NCBI RefSeq assembly: GCF_041296385.1
Contig: NC_091018.1
Coordinates: 2,611,501 to 2,675,500, forward strand
Reading direction: 5' to 3'
DNA: 64,000 bases
Source of the DNA: Aphelocoma coerulescens
Taxonomy: Eukaryota > Chordata > Aves > Passeriformes > Corvidae
Position 1 is the stretch's first letter. The number at the start of each line of letters is the position of its first letter. Shown piece after piece: positions 24,529 through 38,171 of the stretch. The position numbers and the translations under genes were made by a program. The notes under the pieces are model-generated. The model saw only the letters and a program-made list of their open reading frames with translations, did not search any database and was not told the DNA's origin.

Positions 24529-27500
24529 AGCTCAGCTGTGGGAAGAGTGACCTCAGAGAGGAACCCAGATACTGATAACTCTCTGCATATTCATAATTAT
24601 GTATATTTACTTAACTAAGCTGCTAAACAAAGAGTTTGGAATGAGGGATGGGGAGAACAAGAAGTATTTGTGAAGAGCACATGTCTGAAGACCTCAGAGA
24701 AAGAGTTTGAAGAGACGAAATTTTGTTTAGCTCAAGGAAAACACCAGCACCAGACTCAGCCAAGCTTTTAAAATTGTCACTTTGCATACTGAAAGGCAAA
24801 TAGCAGTTTTGTTTCTGTCTGTAAAAAGCAAAATACAATAGAGTAAAAGGCAACTTCATATACTTCAGTATGTTGTAGCAGCCTCCAGGGACTATAATGA
24901 ACAGCTTCTTTGCAAAAAGGTTAGTGCCTGCAGTGATTACATCCTCTAGTGCTGGTATAGGCACCTCTGAATATTAAATGATTTTTGTCTATTGGCCCAT
25001 TCCTTGAAAACAAATTATTACTGAGTTATGACTGCAAGTGGATCAGGACCTGCCTCTGCATGGGTTGTAGAGGTACATCCACCAGTGCCTTTCCACAGCG
25101 CTGTCTTTAATGTTCAGATATACAAATATAATTCACCAAGCTATCATTTTTTTGTTAACTGCGCTTTGCAGACAGTGCAGAGCAATTTGATGTCTCTCAA
25201 GGTGGATAATAGCATGAATAATTCATTAAGCTCGCTGGAGTTAATGTTGCTGTACTCAAGGTTAAGTATTCCCCCATCTCCATATAAGGAATTACTTGAT
25301 TGCTTACCTTAAAAATGAACTTTCTTCAAAACGCCATTGTATAAATAATAGGCTGTGTCTGAGTGCCATGATTTGTAAGTTGCTCCATCAAGGTACCAGC
25401 AAATAACCATAGACTGAACAAGCTTACACGGGTTTTTTTTTTTTCAGATATGTTGCAACTCTTTATAACAAACACACCTGTTTAGTAAAAATATCCTATC
25501 TATGAGGCAACTTTTACTCCTTCCTTTGAGAATGATGAAGGTGATTTTGTTTATTAAGGACTATACTAAAAATAAGAGCAAAATCAAGGGACTATGTCCA
25601 GGTTGGCCATGAGCTTAATAAAGATTAATCAAACTACCAAGAGAAAAGCAATGTGCTGTTTAGTCAACATCACAAATAAGCTGTAGCACTTGGATTATCC
25701 TTGGACAAACCGGGGGCAGGGGGGATCCTCTAAGAAACGAGGCCATGGAATCAAGCCAAGTTGTTTGGCTGGTGGTGGATTTAATTAAAAGAAGCAGCCA
25801 GGCAGCTCCCTATGTTCAGCTGCAGCTCAGTAAATGACTTCCCGTGTCCTCTACCCCTGAGTCCTTCTGCAGGGCAACATTGCAAACTGCCAAACAGAAA
25901 GTCTTTCCTGACAAGTGCAGCCTTCACCTCTCACTAGTAACTTACTGGTCAAACTCCTGTTGAAGCCAGGCAGAAACAAAGGCTGTGCAGAACCTCTCTG
26001 AAGGGACTCACATCCTAAAGAGAGACACCACGGCCTCTGGGAGGGATGATGCACTGCAGATCACCTGGAAAACGACGCTTCCACAGGACACTGAGAGAAA
26101 TCACTCCAGTGTTCAATGGACATGAACTACCTCACACTTGCAGAGTCCTCAGAAGCTCCCAGGCAGGAGCACATGTTAAGAGATCATTTATGTACATGGG
26201 TTATTTACCTGACTGGCTATAGAGTCTTCTTCATAAAGAGATGATGAAACCCTGGCTGCAAGATGAGGCACGGTACCCTTGCCTACACCACAGCGTGCTC
26301 CATCCCAGAACAGTGATGCTGCCAGAACACACAGAACCTGGTAACTCCTCTCAGTGTTTATCTCTTCATAATGCACTGAATGTGGAAAACAATCGAGAGT
26401 CTCTTTCAGCTTTACTGCATTCTGCCAGTACATTTCAAGGACAGACTCTCAGTGCTGTTTTCTTGGTTTCTGCCACCACGGCAGCCCTGCCTGTTTGCTG
26501 ACTTCCACCTCTCTTATTTCTTGCTTCAGCAAACGATAACAAATTATTAATTTGTCTGCAGATGACATTTACTGCAGAAAGCAGAAAGCTACACCAAAGA
26601 AAATGGTAATACAATAGCTTAAACAAGTCTAAGTGCCAGCTACCAGGCACTGTCATCATAAAACAAATTAGTGAGGTTTGTGTTCTGCTGATGAAATAAT
26701 AGTCTGTGCTATGAAAACTGTACTCACAGACCAACCCTGAACTCCAAAGGAAGCCTCACTTAACAAGTCCAGGGAGCTAAAAACATAACCAATCACCAAT
26801 TATCCATTATTCTCATTTAACAAAGAGGAAATTTCTCGTGGGGAATTGTAGAGGGAAGAGTATGATTTCCTATCATTAGCAAAGGCACAGGACACATGTC
26901 TAACTGCAGATTTCACAGCATTCAGGTGAAAAAGAAAAGTTATGTAAAAAATCGTTGTTATGGCAAAAAGACAATGGCTTCTCTGAAAACCATTAACCAA
27001 CAAAGTCAGGAAATCTTCCTTTCCAAGGAGGGCAGGCACAGACTCCTTTTTCTTTTTGACAAAACAGGCATGCAGCCTGAATGTTACAGAAAGTGTGGAA
27101 GACTGACTTGAAATTACAGACAGCACTTTAACAAATCCAACAGGCAGACTTCAAGAGAACAGGTTACATGCTTTTCATCGTGAATCACAAAGTAATGACC
27201 ACAGATTAATTTAAATCCTTATGTATGTACCCAACACATCAACTGTTGCATGGCCACAAAACCCATTAAAAGAGTCAAGAGGCTTGCATCTTTGCTGCCC
27301 TTCAGGGACCTTACCTAGAATTTCTTACAGCTGATTACCCATGCTGAACGAATGACAGCATTTCCTCAAATGACATGAATAAATATCTGTGATGTCTGCA
27401 CCATTTCTGGAGCATTTCAGTTACAAGTAGAAGGAGCAGCATTGCACGCTCGTCTCTCTGAGCCTGCTGGAGGAAACGTCACAGTACCTTCACAAGCAAG

Positions 27501-30500
27501 AAGGTTCTCAGTGCTGCCATAAAACGCCACCAAAACCAAACCAAGCAAACTGAGATTTACAGGACATCAGGGGCTGTGGATCCCTGGTGATCCATGGAGC
27601 TCTCAACTCCAATTCCCACCGTCACCTTCACTGCTCAGATTGCACAGCAGATGATTTTATCCTGCTGGCAGCGTGGCTGTGTCTGTCTAACATTTGCTGT
27701 TGGGCACTAAGTTCAGTCCATCTCTATTGCCTGTTGCCAAACCCCAGGAAAATGTCCTCCATGGCTTTTTCCAGAAACTTTCCAAATCATTTCAGATGAG
27801 TGGGCTTGATTCCTTTTTACTGACTTTTCATGAAACACATCTTTTCCACCCATAAATCTTATATATATAACTTTTTCTTTAAATTATTTTAGTCTCAGAC
27901 ATTGGTGAGATTGCAAACAGCAATCACACCAGGAAGTTTCTGAAGGCAGAGATGCCATTGCTGGATTAATGTTTCAGAATAATGACAATAAGTGATGCCA
28001 AACAACAGATTGGCAAAATGAAAAATGTCAGCATAGCTTTGAAAAATACATGTGAAGAATTATTTTTTTCTTCGTTTCTATTTTTAGGACTACTTTTAGC
28101 TTTTTCTTATGTTCTCCTCTTGGAATTTCATGTTTAATCTTACCTCAAATCTCCATCTCTTTCATAATTTCATTTGAAAATGCAATTATTGAGTGCACAC
28201 TGGCAGAAAGGTGAGTTTTTAATTAATGAATTAGTTAATATTTGCTTCTAAATAAAATTTCCCTTAAAAACATATTTGCTTTTCATAACTGCTATGAAAA
28301 TTCCACCTCTTAAATATGTCAACAGAAATTTAATAAAGCTTCTTAAAATTCAATAACTTTTTCTTATATTATCTTGATATAAGCAGCATTCAGAGTTGGC
28401 CAGTTAGGAAATTGTATAAATAAACATTTCTGAGGAATATTTAAAAATATGAACACAAAGACAAGATTGAGAAAAATATCCATCTTGACCTCTCAAATTA
28501 ATTTCTGAAAATCCTGTCATTTCCACAGCTTGACACCCCTCCAATAAATAACTACCTGACAATCTTCCCTTGATGCCACACCATTTCTGTACTTTAGTTT
28601 AATCAGATTTGGCTTGGCATTATCAGCTTTGATTATACTTTATGGTATTTTTTTAGCATCTCATAAACCCAAATGAAAATGTATTAAACCATTTCCAACT
28701 TCCTGAGAGATGCTTCCTCAAACAGCACCAAGGACAAAGCAACAACACGATTTTTTCTCACCTGCCCCGTGTTGAAAAAGAGATTTTGGTTTAGGTTATC
28801 ACTCACATTGATGGATATCTCATGGCAGGCTGTGCATCCTGCCCAGAGGCTGAGGAGGCAGGAAAGTGCCCACTCTATTTTCCAGTATAAAAGCCAACAC
28901 ATCTCTCTGTATTACAGGAAGACACGTGGCTGAATCATTATAATAATTTATATTAAATTTATAATAAAGTAAAAATAGCACTGAATTTCACACAATGGGG
29001 AAAACTTTCCTATATCCTCCCAGAATATCCTTATTTGCAGGTATGGATCAGATGTGAAGGACATGGGCTAAATAAAGTTCTCAGAGATGCTGACAAGATG
29101 TCCTCCTGCTCATTTTTGTAGTCTAGTTTATTTTCTGGAAAAAATAAATAATTTTGCGCTTCGTTGCCTAATCTGTCTGAAAACTATTTCATTGTCAAAT
29201 TATGCAGGATTTATGAATATTTCTAATATGACAAGACCACACATTCTTTCATTGCTGCTTTTTACCTCTCTGGAAGGCCTGTCACAGTCCTGCCAGGTTT
29301 GCAGATACTGTTCTGCACTCAGCATGGGCGGCCCATTTATCATTTAACACTTGTTAGCATCAATGTTGCTGTTTCTCTGTCAGGTCAGACAATTATCAGA
29401 TAATATATATTTCCTTTTACTATTTTGAACGTGGGATGGAAATATTTTATCAATATATCTCATATCTATTCAGACATTAACATTTCCTTTTATATAGATT
29501 ATTCTCCACATCTAATAACTATCTTGAAGTTTGTACAGAGACAGGGTTAAATTTCCAATTCTCTCAAGATCAATAGTGATTCAACCAGCTTCACACTGAA
29601 ATAGTTTTATCTCTGTTTTTTAATACCTTCTCTCATTTGGCTTACTGGTATTTCCTAATCTCTAAGGAAAAACAAAACTGTCAGCCAAAAATACCTCCGA
29701 TAATTTGTTTTGTAAAAACTTTTTATATTTTCAGAGATAAAAAATGAAAATGCAAAGAAGCACAAAGAATAGAAAAAAAAAAATCCCTTTCACCTGCAGG
29801 TATGAGACATCCATAGGGGATGTGCTGCACTGGCTGCACAATCCAGATGAATAAAGGGAGCATCTGCAGTGATGATGTGTTATTCATAAGCACGTAATTT
29901 AGAATATTCTGCAGAGGTGCCGTGCAAGTTTTTCACATTGAGGGTCCCTAACTTTACTCTCCACTCTCCTTCTAATTTCATGGATCTCACAGAAGCAGAA
30001 AAGGTGGCTTGGGAAATCATCTTTCTTCGTGGACATTTGTGCTGGGTCTTTTCAAAGTCAGGCAACTCCAAGCTCGTGTTTGCCAAAAGCACCAGAGAGC
30101 TGGGATTGTCACTGTGCTTCTGGGGACCCCAGGCTGAGGGAAACAGCTGCTCTCATCCATCACCTGGAACCTGTCTGACTGCTGCTAAGTGCTCCTAAAA
30201 CATATGTACTATGAACCATCTTAAAAGTCTTGCTGTATAATGCAGCTCTGCAAAATACTTCTTTTTCAGGACAACTCAACCCCCATGTGTTCCTTAAAAT
30301 ATAAATACATAAACTTAAGTGTGTATAGAGAAACAGATTTAAGTTTAATCCATTAAGTTTAAGCTTGAGAAACATTTTGAGAAACTACTGGACTTTAATA
30401 AGTTGAATAAAGGTCAGTTAGAAGAGATGCAAAGGTTTTGGGTTTCTTATCTGTAATATGTCTGCTATTCTCTGGCTGACAAGCATATTTCACCAAGGGT

Positions 30501-32185
30501 ATTTCATCAAGGATAACAAGAGTATTAAGATTTGTTACAGGGAAAAACTAAACTCAATAGGTCCACACTGAAATATCCCACACTGAGCTGGTAAAAGAGC
30601 AACTGAGTTTATGAATTAGAGAAAAAAATTTAAAAAACCACCAAAACTTAAATTTTAACCTTATATTTTAATCTTAATTTCGTTCCTGGTATTAATATTG
30701 GAGAGTTGTTACATTTTTAACAAAATTCTCTATTTAAACCAGCAAAGCAAACTTGGTTTTTGTGGCTTTACACTTGCTACTTTGTGATATTTCCATTCTG
30801 TGCAAGTTCACTGGACAAATTAAACGTAGTGGGGTTAAAAGATTTATCTTCAACACAATCTAATCTTTTCATCAGTTGCTTGCATCAGAACTTGTTTGTC
30901 TTATGCTGAAAGTGTAGCTCTGCATGATCAGAGTGGCAAAAGAAAAAGATATATGCATGAACTATATATAATGGATGTTTACAATATACTTCTTTTCAGC
31001 TCTTCTATCTTGAGAGCAGCACAGTCTCAAGTGAAACACAAGTGTCTTACAAGTGTAGTACTGAGATTCCATTTATTATTAAACAACTTCTGCTTCAGGT
31101 TTTCAATCCTTTTATCAGACAAGTTTCATTGTTGCAGTGCTTGATTGGTTTTTTATGGCCAGAATTAAAAATGCCGCAATTCAAATTTTTCTCTTGTATT
31201 TTTACATACAGCAGCAAGAGTGAGGTTCTTTCCAGATGAAATTATTTATATGGTAGCAGAGGTGGCTTGACAGCATGATCAAAACCAAGGGGTGATGGAT
31301 CCTCCCCTGTCAGCCCCACACAGGAAAATTTATCTTCATCCCACGTAATGAGGTGAGACTTGGGGGTTTAGGTCTGGCAAGGGAGAATATCCAGCCAGGT
31401 GTTTTCTTCCCTGTTTGGAAAGGAGTCATGCAAAAACTTCTGCTCCTGAGGTGCACAAATTTTTCATCATTACAGAGTGTGGACAGGGATGCCAGGATTG
31501 GCACTGCACATGGGACAGAGAGCCAGCCACTCTGGGTGGGCAGTCCTCATGCATTTGGGACAGAAAAGGGATTCCTGTTTCCAATGAAAAAATCTCGTGT
31601 CACCTTTAGCCTTCCTTGTTGGAAGTGCTTGACAAGAACTAAAGAATCTGCTCACTGAATGATGGAGGTTATGAATGTGCTGTAAAAACCAGAACCTTCG
31701 AAACAGAAAAGTTGTCAAATGTTTTATCATCAAAAATAGCAGCTTGCTTACAGTTCTCTTCTGGGCTCTTCTTCCTCTCAACAACAATGAACAAATTATG
31801 AAAGGAATAACTGGAAGAAAAATTCATCCAGTTCTAAGAAATTAACCCCCAAATCAACAATTTGATAGATGAAATCGTCCCAGACCTAGAATGGTCACAG
31901 AGTTGCTAACATTTGTGGTCCTTAACAGTATCTGCTATAATAAAAGGAAGGAAAACTTTTAGCATGGCTTCTTCTCTGCAGCCTTTCTTCTCTCATAATA
32001 ATTAAGGCAGAGACAATATTATGAGTCTATTCTACCTATTTTAACCAGATCTACTGCAAAACAGTGTGTTATTCTATCAACAGAAATGGGATGTTTTCAG
32101 CTTTGGAGTTACATCACCAACTCCGAGTTCAGCAGGATTTTTGATGGTAAATATTTTAATGGTTCTTACACAAAGCAGGGGGGAA

Positions 32186-32397
32186 AATCACAGAATTATA
32201 GAATGGTTTGGGTTTGAAGGCACCTTAAAGACCATTGACTTCCCCCTCCTCTGTAATCATCAGGAACACCTCCCACTACCCCAGGCTGCTCCAAGCCCCG
32301 TCCAACCAGGCCCAGGACATTTCCAGGGATCCAGGGGCAGCCACAGCTTCTCTGGGCACCCTGTGCCAGGGCCTGCCCACCCTCATCAGATAAAAAG
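32186..32397 (-). mobile_element. CR1 LINE 3' end, minus orientation (5'-truncated, diverged)
   Basis: On the + strand it opens with AATCACAGAATTATAGAATG, followed by GTTTGGGTTTGAAGGCACCT and TAAAGACCATTGACTTCCCC. The body then has GGCTGCTCCAAGCCCCGTCC, CCAGGGATCCAGGGGCAGCC and CACCCTGTGCCAGGGCCTG, all CR1 landmarks in reverse. Similarity stops after CACCCTCATCAG near 32395. It contributes part of a 158-codon + strand open frame that should not be called a gene. Confidence 0.9.
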
Positions 32398-35300
32398 TCA
32401 TAGGACAACTTGGTTTTACAAAAGGAATTTATGTCTGTACTATTCAGAACAGGCTATGACACCAAGCATTAAATATTCCATTGACTTCTTGCTACAAATA
32501 AGGGATAAGCAGCATATCATCTTCAGGAAAAACACAGGTTAAAGTGCACTAATTACTGGGGAGAGAACTTTGTCTGGCAGTTGTGAGGATGCCCTAAAAA
32601 GCAGAGGCTGCAGGTTGCTGCCATCTCAGACACACTCAGTGCATCCTGTGCCACCACAGAGCTCCTGCAGCCGCTGTGGCCACAGAGCTCTGGGCACTGC
32701 TGCTGCTGCAAAGCCACAAAGTGGACACCCTGTGTAGCCTCTACAGGCTGACATTTCAGATAACTTTTCTGAATATTCACTCCATGCATTATGCAGAGTG
32801 TTATAATTATATTTTTATAGCTGCTGGATAGGCATGGGTAAGAGTTTCTGCAAGATTGCTTTTCCATTTGTACACAGGAAAATATTGTCACAACTAGACT
32901 GTTAAAAATTCTTCAATTAAAAAGATCTAGCAAAGAAAAATTGTTGGCTACACATATAAACAGGCATTACAATTCAGTATAATAGAGGCTGTTTAGAGTA
33001 TTTATTTAAAAAATGTTAGGGAATTAGGATTTCAGGTCAGTAAAAAAGTATGTAACTACACCGAAACATTTTCCATTTTTCAAACTTCTTTTCTGACTGG
33101 ATTTCAATCATCATTTCAAAGGAATTCAGTGAGTAACATTCCTGCAAACCACACCCATTCATGTTTACTCCCTTTTTATGGCTGTTTATACTGGGAAAAT
33201 GAAATCTCACAAAAGAAGCTGGCAAACGTGACTGTGGTGTTTGTTCTGGCAGATATTATCTGTAGACAAAGCTTTGCTTATCACCAGGTCTCCTCTGCTC
33301 TTCCGATTGCAATCTCATTTCCCTGTCCTTGGGACCTCATGTCTGCTATGACCTTCAGCTTGTTAAATATTCAGCAGAAAGTTTATGGACTTTCCCATAA
33401 CCTTGATTAAAAGCCTATGGGGAACCTGAATGCTGAAAAATAGCCCCTTGTTTGGAAAAAGAAACTTGAGTACACTCTGCTGATTTGTGTTTCACTAATG
33501 GTGTTTATAATCAGCAGTCACTGGCACAGAGTCGAGGCCAGAGGAAAAAATGATGAATCGAATTTACCTGGAAAATAATTATTGTCTGATCATTAACTAA
33601 TTTCCCTAAGTGGAACTTTTGGGAGCAGGGCTGAGAGGGACTGGAAAGCACATACAGGGGGAAAAAAAAAAAAAATCATTGAAAGAAAACAGAGAAATAT
33701 TATCTATAGACTACAGATTCTTTATCTTTGACCCCTTTGGAAGGGAATCCTGTCACTCCTGTGAAGGTGGGAGTTTCTGTGGGTTTAGGTACCTCCAGCC
33801 CTTACCCCAAAGAATTGCTGCAGTCCTGCTCTCTGCCTGGAGCCCTGCCAGTGCCTTGGATGTGCTTCCACACCTCAAACCCTGCAGGCATTCTGGGTCC
33901 ACCACTTTTTTTCCAGGGAAACATGACAGGAAAACAAGCAGACAAGCAAACTGTCCAGGTGCTTTTCAGTATTTTCTTTCTGTTGGAGTAATTAACACAC
34001 AGAGCCAGATGAAAAGCAGCTCAGCGTACTCAAGGAAATGTCTGAGTCACTGCTGAGCATCTCCAGAGGTTTTAGATAGTACAGGAGGCTCCCACCCTCT
34101 CAATTATTTACTTTGTCATTGCCTCTTTTTCTACTCTTGGTCTTTGTTCCTCTTTCAATAATGGACAGAAATCTTTTATTTTATAATTGTCAGGGTGATT
34201 AAAAACCCATCAGGTAATTTTGTGCTTAACTATTATATCCTTCCTGCTTTAGGCTTCAAAATAATTTGTTCTGAGTGATAGAACTATTTCTGATCAGGAC
34301 ACACTAAATGGAAGATGTCAAATTTTATTGTGCCTTTACAACTATATCAGTACAAGATGCAGTAATTTTCTTCATCAGCGTTTGGAAATTATCTCAATAT
34401 GGGAGGAAAAGAGCATAAAAGAAAAGTAATGCCAAGAATTAAAACTGTGTTTAAGCCTTAAGTTGAGCTGCTGCAGGGGATCCTATATTGCCAAACACAA
34501 TCCTCAATCATGCATCAAAAGATTTGCCACATGACACTCAGATGGTTTTGTGAAGACAGATGACTGCATCGTATCCCAAGTACAGTGGGACTACAGACTT
34601 CAAACCAGCCTTGCACAATAAATCAGATAGAACATCATGCTTAACATTTCAATGTCTTTTTTTTTTTTTCGTAAAAACTCTCAGTCAGTGCTTTACTTTT
34701 AATTCATCCCTGATTGTATAATAACAGGAGGATGGGTAAGATACAAATCCTAACTGTCCCAAGGCTAAACAAGGAAATAAAGGAAATATTGCTAGCCTCA
34801 GGAAAACCCTCCTCTTCATCATATCTGAGTACCATAGATCACAATTCTCGAAGAAATTATAACAAAAATGAAAACATATGTTTCTTTCATTATTACTGTC
34901 TTCTTTAATTGTCCTTGAACTGAAGTGACTTCATATAGAGATATGTTTGCTATATACAATTTCAAAGATGTATATACAGATTATATTAAACTATAATCAT
35001 GCCTGGCTTTCTGAGTGGATTACCCATGTGCTGCATTGATTGGGATCCCTGAATAAGATGCAAACCACTGGAGAGGTTTAAACAGCTATATTCTTTCTAA
35101 AGTACTCTTTAATTAATGTTGTCTAGAGCACTAATTATGAAAGCTTGTAAAGCCTAAAGCCTGAAAACACTTAGGCACCTACTTAACTGTGCTCATTCAG
35201 GATAGACCCACTGAATTCACTGGGAGTGCTTGGAGTAGGGAATTTAACTAAAGAATGCACAGAGGCTGCTGCAGGTTAAAAGCTGAGCTCAGCTTTGCAG

Positions 35301-35748
35301 GGCTGTGTCCAGGCTGGGCTTTACAGCATTCTGCCCTCTGATGTGCCGATTACAAGGCTGCCTTCCGTGGGCAGATCTGGCTTTCCCCAGCAAAGCTCCC
35401 TGACAGTGTCTTTGAGAAAGTGTTGAATTAAGCAAAACTGAGCCATCAGTCAGTGGGAGAGGAGATGTATGCATCTGCAGATACATATGTTGAGATGCAC
35501 AAGCAATTTGTTCACATTATGAAGGCAGATAAATATGCAGAGATGTGCACATATACCAGCAGATCTCCTCCACAGTGGAAAATACTGACATTAGAATAGA
35601 AGCCAAATTACTGTTGCTGTCAATGGAAAACTCCTAAATCTCTTTAAAACAGAATACTCACATTTCTAATTCTTTTCTTTTAATGTTATAAACCATTTTT
35701 ATTTTGCTAAACAGATTCCTATCTGTTTAATTAACAGCTGCAAACAGG

Positions 35749-35766
35749 AAAAAAAAAAAAAAAAAA
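35749..35766. repeat. Poly(A) run, 18 bases
   Basis: An uninterrupted A run after AAACAGG. No retroposed gene body is recognised upstream. Confidence 0.93.
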
Positions 35767-36825
35767 GTTTTAACTGGATTACCAAGCTTCCCATTCCCAA
35801 GTGGAAATAGAGGCTTTTGTTCAGGTCACAGTTCCTACACACACCCCACACATCCCATAGTCCTACAGCACACACCAGCAGCACAGCAGAGAGATCACCA
35901 GGCAGAGAAATAACACCACACATCCAGGTACTCACACACAGCTAATTCTGCCTTCAATTACACATTTATTTATCCCTAAAGGCCTCAGGAGTGGGGCACT
36001 TCCTGACTGGATTGAAAACTCATTTCATGCAATGTGGGATTTGCTCAGAACAGCGTCAGCTGATGCTGCAAGGTGTGGGAAGGGGATTGTTTGCACATTC
36101 GAAGGACCACTGAGCCTTTTCTCATCTCACACAAAAATGATGCATATTTGCAGTCCATTTCTGTAGCTGCTTTACGGAATGCAGTGGTGACTAGGCAACT
36201 AAGAGAATACAAATGAGACATGATCATTTGATCTACAGCATTTCCTTAAAATTCCCAATCTTGCTACAGGAGCTCTCATGCATGCTGAACAGCATCATCA
36301 TTAGATAACTACTCATTACAAATGAGCACAGGCTAAAGCCAGACATGCTGTTCAGCTTTCCAAGCACATACAAATTTCAGTGTTAAAATGAAAATATAAT
36401 ATAATTCAAAGCTTTTTTTTTTCTTCTTTTTTTTCTGATCAAAGGTGCTGAATTTACATACAGGTAGTTTGTTTCCCTTGTGACTGGGGAAAATGGGTCT
36501 CTGTAGTACTCAGCCACTGGCAGAATCTCAATGTAAGAGATTCTTTCAAACTTAGACTTGAAACAAACTTCTTTTCTGTTGTACATTAAAGCTATAGGGG
36601 TGGTTGTACATTAAGAATGGTCTTTCATCTACTTCTGTCGCTGCTGAAAATCCAAGTACTCTCTTCCACCACCCCAAACATCTTCATGTCCAATTTATTT
36701 GCATTTATTCATAGAAGATGTCACTTCTGAAGTTCTATCACTTTATTTATGGCACTTCATAGTGAAATTTGGGCAGGGCTGTGCCTGTTAAACTGAGGCC
36801 CAGTGTTTCCTATTTTATGTCTTGG

Positions 36826-36890
36826 CATTTATAATTGCAAACAACAATTGTAATGATTGATTAACGATTGATAGTTCTTGCTATTAACCA
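36826..36890. promoter_or_regulatory. Candidate regulatory cluster with SOX-like palindrome and PBX-like repeats
   Basis: ACAATTGT, a palindrome made of two inverted SOX-like ACAAT cores, is followed within a few bases by TGATTGATTAAC and CGATTGATAG, two TGAT-type words in the same direction. A CTATTAACC word follows. Enhancer function is inferred from motifs alone. Confidence 0.25.
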
Positions 36891-37817
36891 CTTCGCAGTT
36901 CCACCATATTTGGTGAAAGATCTTTTTGGGGAATGATCCCCCCTTTGGTGAGACAGAGAGCCTGTGTCACGTGTAACTACTACCCCAGTGCCACTGTGGA
37001 CCCCAAAGTTACTAAAAAAATGCATCAGTGAAGAGGCAGAGCAGGAGTCACCAAAATCCCACTAACACCAGAGACCCATCCAGTGGCAGACAGATTTTTA
37101 GATAAGATCCTGGGTGGCAAACAAGGACCCTGCTCAAAGGCAGCACTGAGTTCAGTACGTTTTGGGAAAAGAATATTACAACCCCATCCTTCTGCTGCTG
37201 AATATGTGACCAAGCTGAAGCACATGAAGGGAAAATTAGGAGAAAATCTGTACTGCCTGAGTGAACTGCTCTGTCCATAGTTTTAGAGCTCTTTTTTTCC
37301 TCCTCAGCCTCTCCTCTGTCTGCTCTATTTAATCAAGGCTGAAAATTACCTTGTTCACTCAGGGTTGCTTGTAATTTTTCCCAAACAAAGCAGTACAATC
37401 AATGCAACATTACTGTTGCAGTTTATATATCTTACACATGAAACTAGAATTATTTTCACATCAAACAAACCAGGTCTTCTAGTTCAAGATTCTCAAACAG
37501 TAATTTACAAATACATTTTACAACTTCTCCTGGCATGAGCAGAAGTTCCACAAATTACTGACACAATGGGAGGAAAAAGGCAAGATCCATCAAGGATTCC
37601 AGAGAAAGATGTCTTACTCCTACAAACCATGAAAGAAAAGTGGCACTTTTCAGCTGAACTTCTCTTCTGGAAAATGAACATTTTTGGAATAGAACTAAAC
37701 ACTGGGGTTTATCTTACCGATTTTACAGTTTTCTGTTTCAGAGCAGAATTTTAACAGAAGCTCAGAGAAAACACTTAACATTCAAATATGTTCCAGAAAT
37801 ACCACCAATACTTGAGT

Positions 37818-37860
37818 AAAAAAAAAAAAAAACAAACCCAAAAAACCAAAAAACAAAACA
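37818..37860. repeat. A-rich low-complexity tract
   Basis: A run of 15 A (37818-37832) followed by ACAAACCC, AAAAAACC and AAAAAACAAAACA words. Confidence 0.9.
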
Positions 37861-38147
37861 CATTTGTGTTCAAAGGGATTTCTGTTGGGAGAAAAAGCTG
37901 GTTTATTTTTCTCTATTTGTTACCATGGACATCTGAGTAAAGATAGTATATTTTTACTGGAACCATCTTCTACTGCTGAGGGAAAAAAAAGTTGCCATCT
38001 GCCTTAAAGTATGTCCCTCTTCTAGCAAGAAGTTTACTTGCCACAAAGAGCGTGATGATTTGAATCAGGTACATTTGGAGCAAATATCTGGGAAAGATCT
38101 TGTCTCAACAGCAATATTTTAACAATGGAAAACAAATATATTTTGAT

Positions 38148-38171
38148 TATATATATATATATATATATATA
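38148..38171. repeat. (TA)12 microsatellite
   Basis: Twelve perfect TA units between TTTTGAT and CACTGACAT. Confidence 0.93.

Larger units (their letters stand above)
21523..32185. other. Non-coding intronic or intergenic stretch without recognisable genes
   Basis: The stretch is AT-rich with stop codons in all frames; the open frames present are under about 115 codons and match no family I know. It contains short A runs at 21932-21946 and 22005-22015, a TG repeat at 24330-24351 and a CAG repeat at 24506-24528. A mixed-composition segment at 31260-31640 resembles neither CR1 nor an LTR that I can name. No RNA gene is seen. Confidence 0.6.

Noticed and set aside
32066..32542. 158-codon plus-strand open frame
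   Set aside because: Its middle third is the antisense of a CR1 3' end, and the flanks show no coding character.
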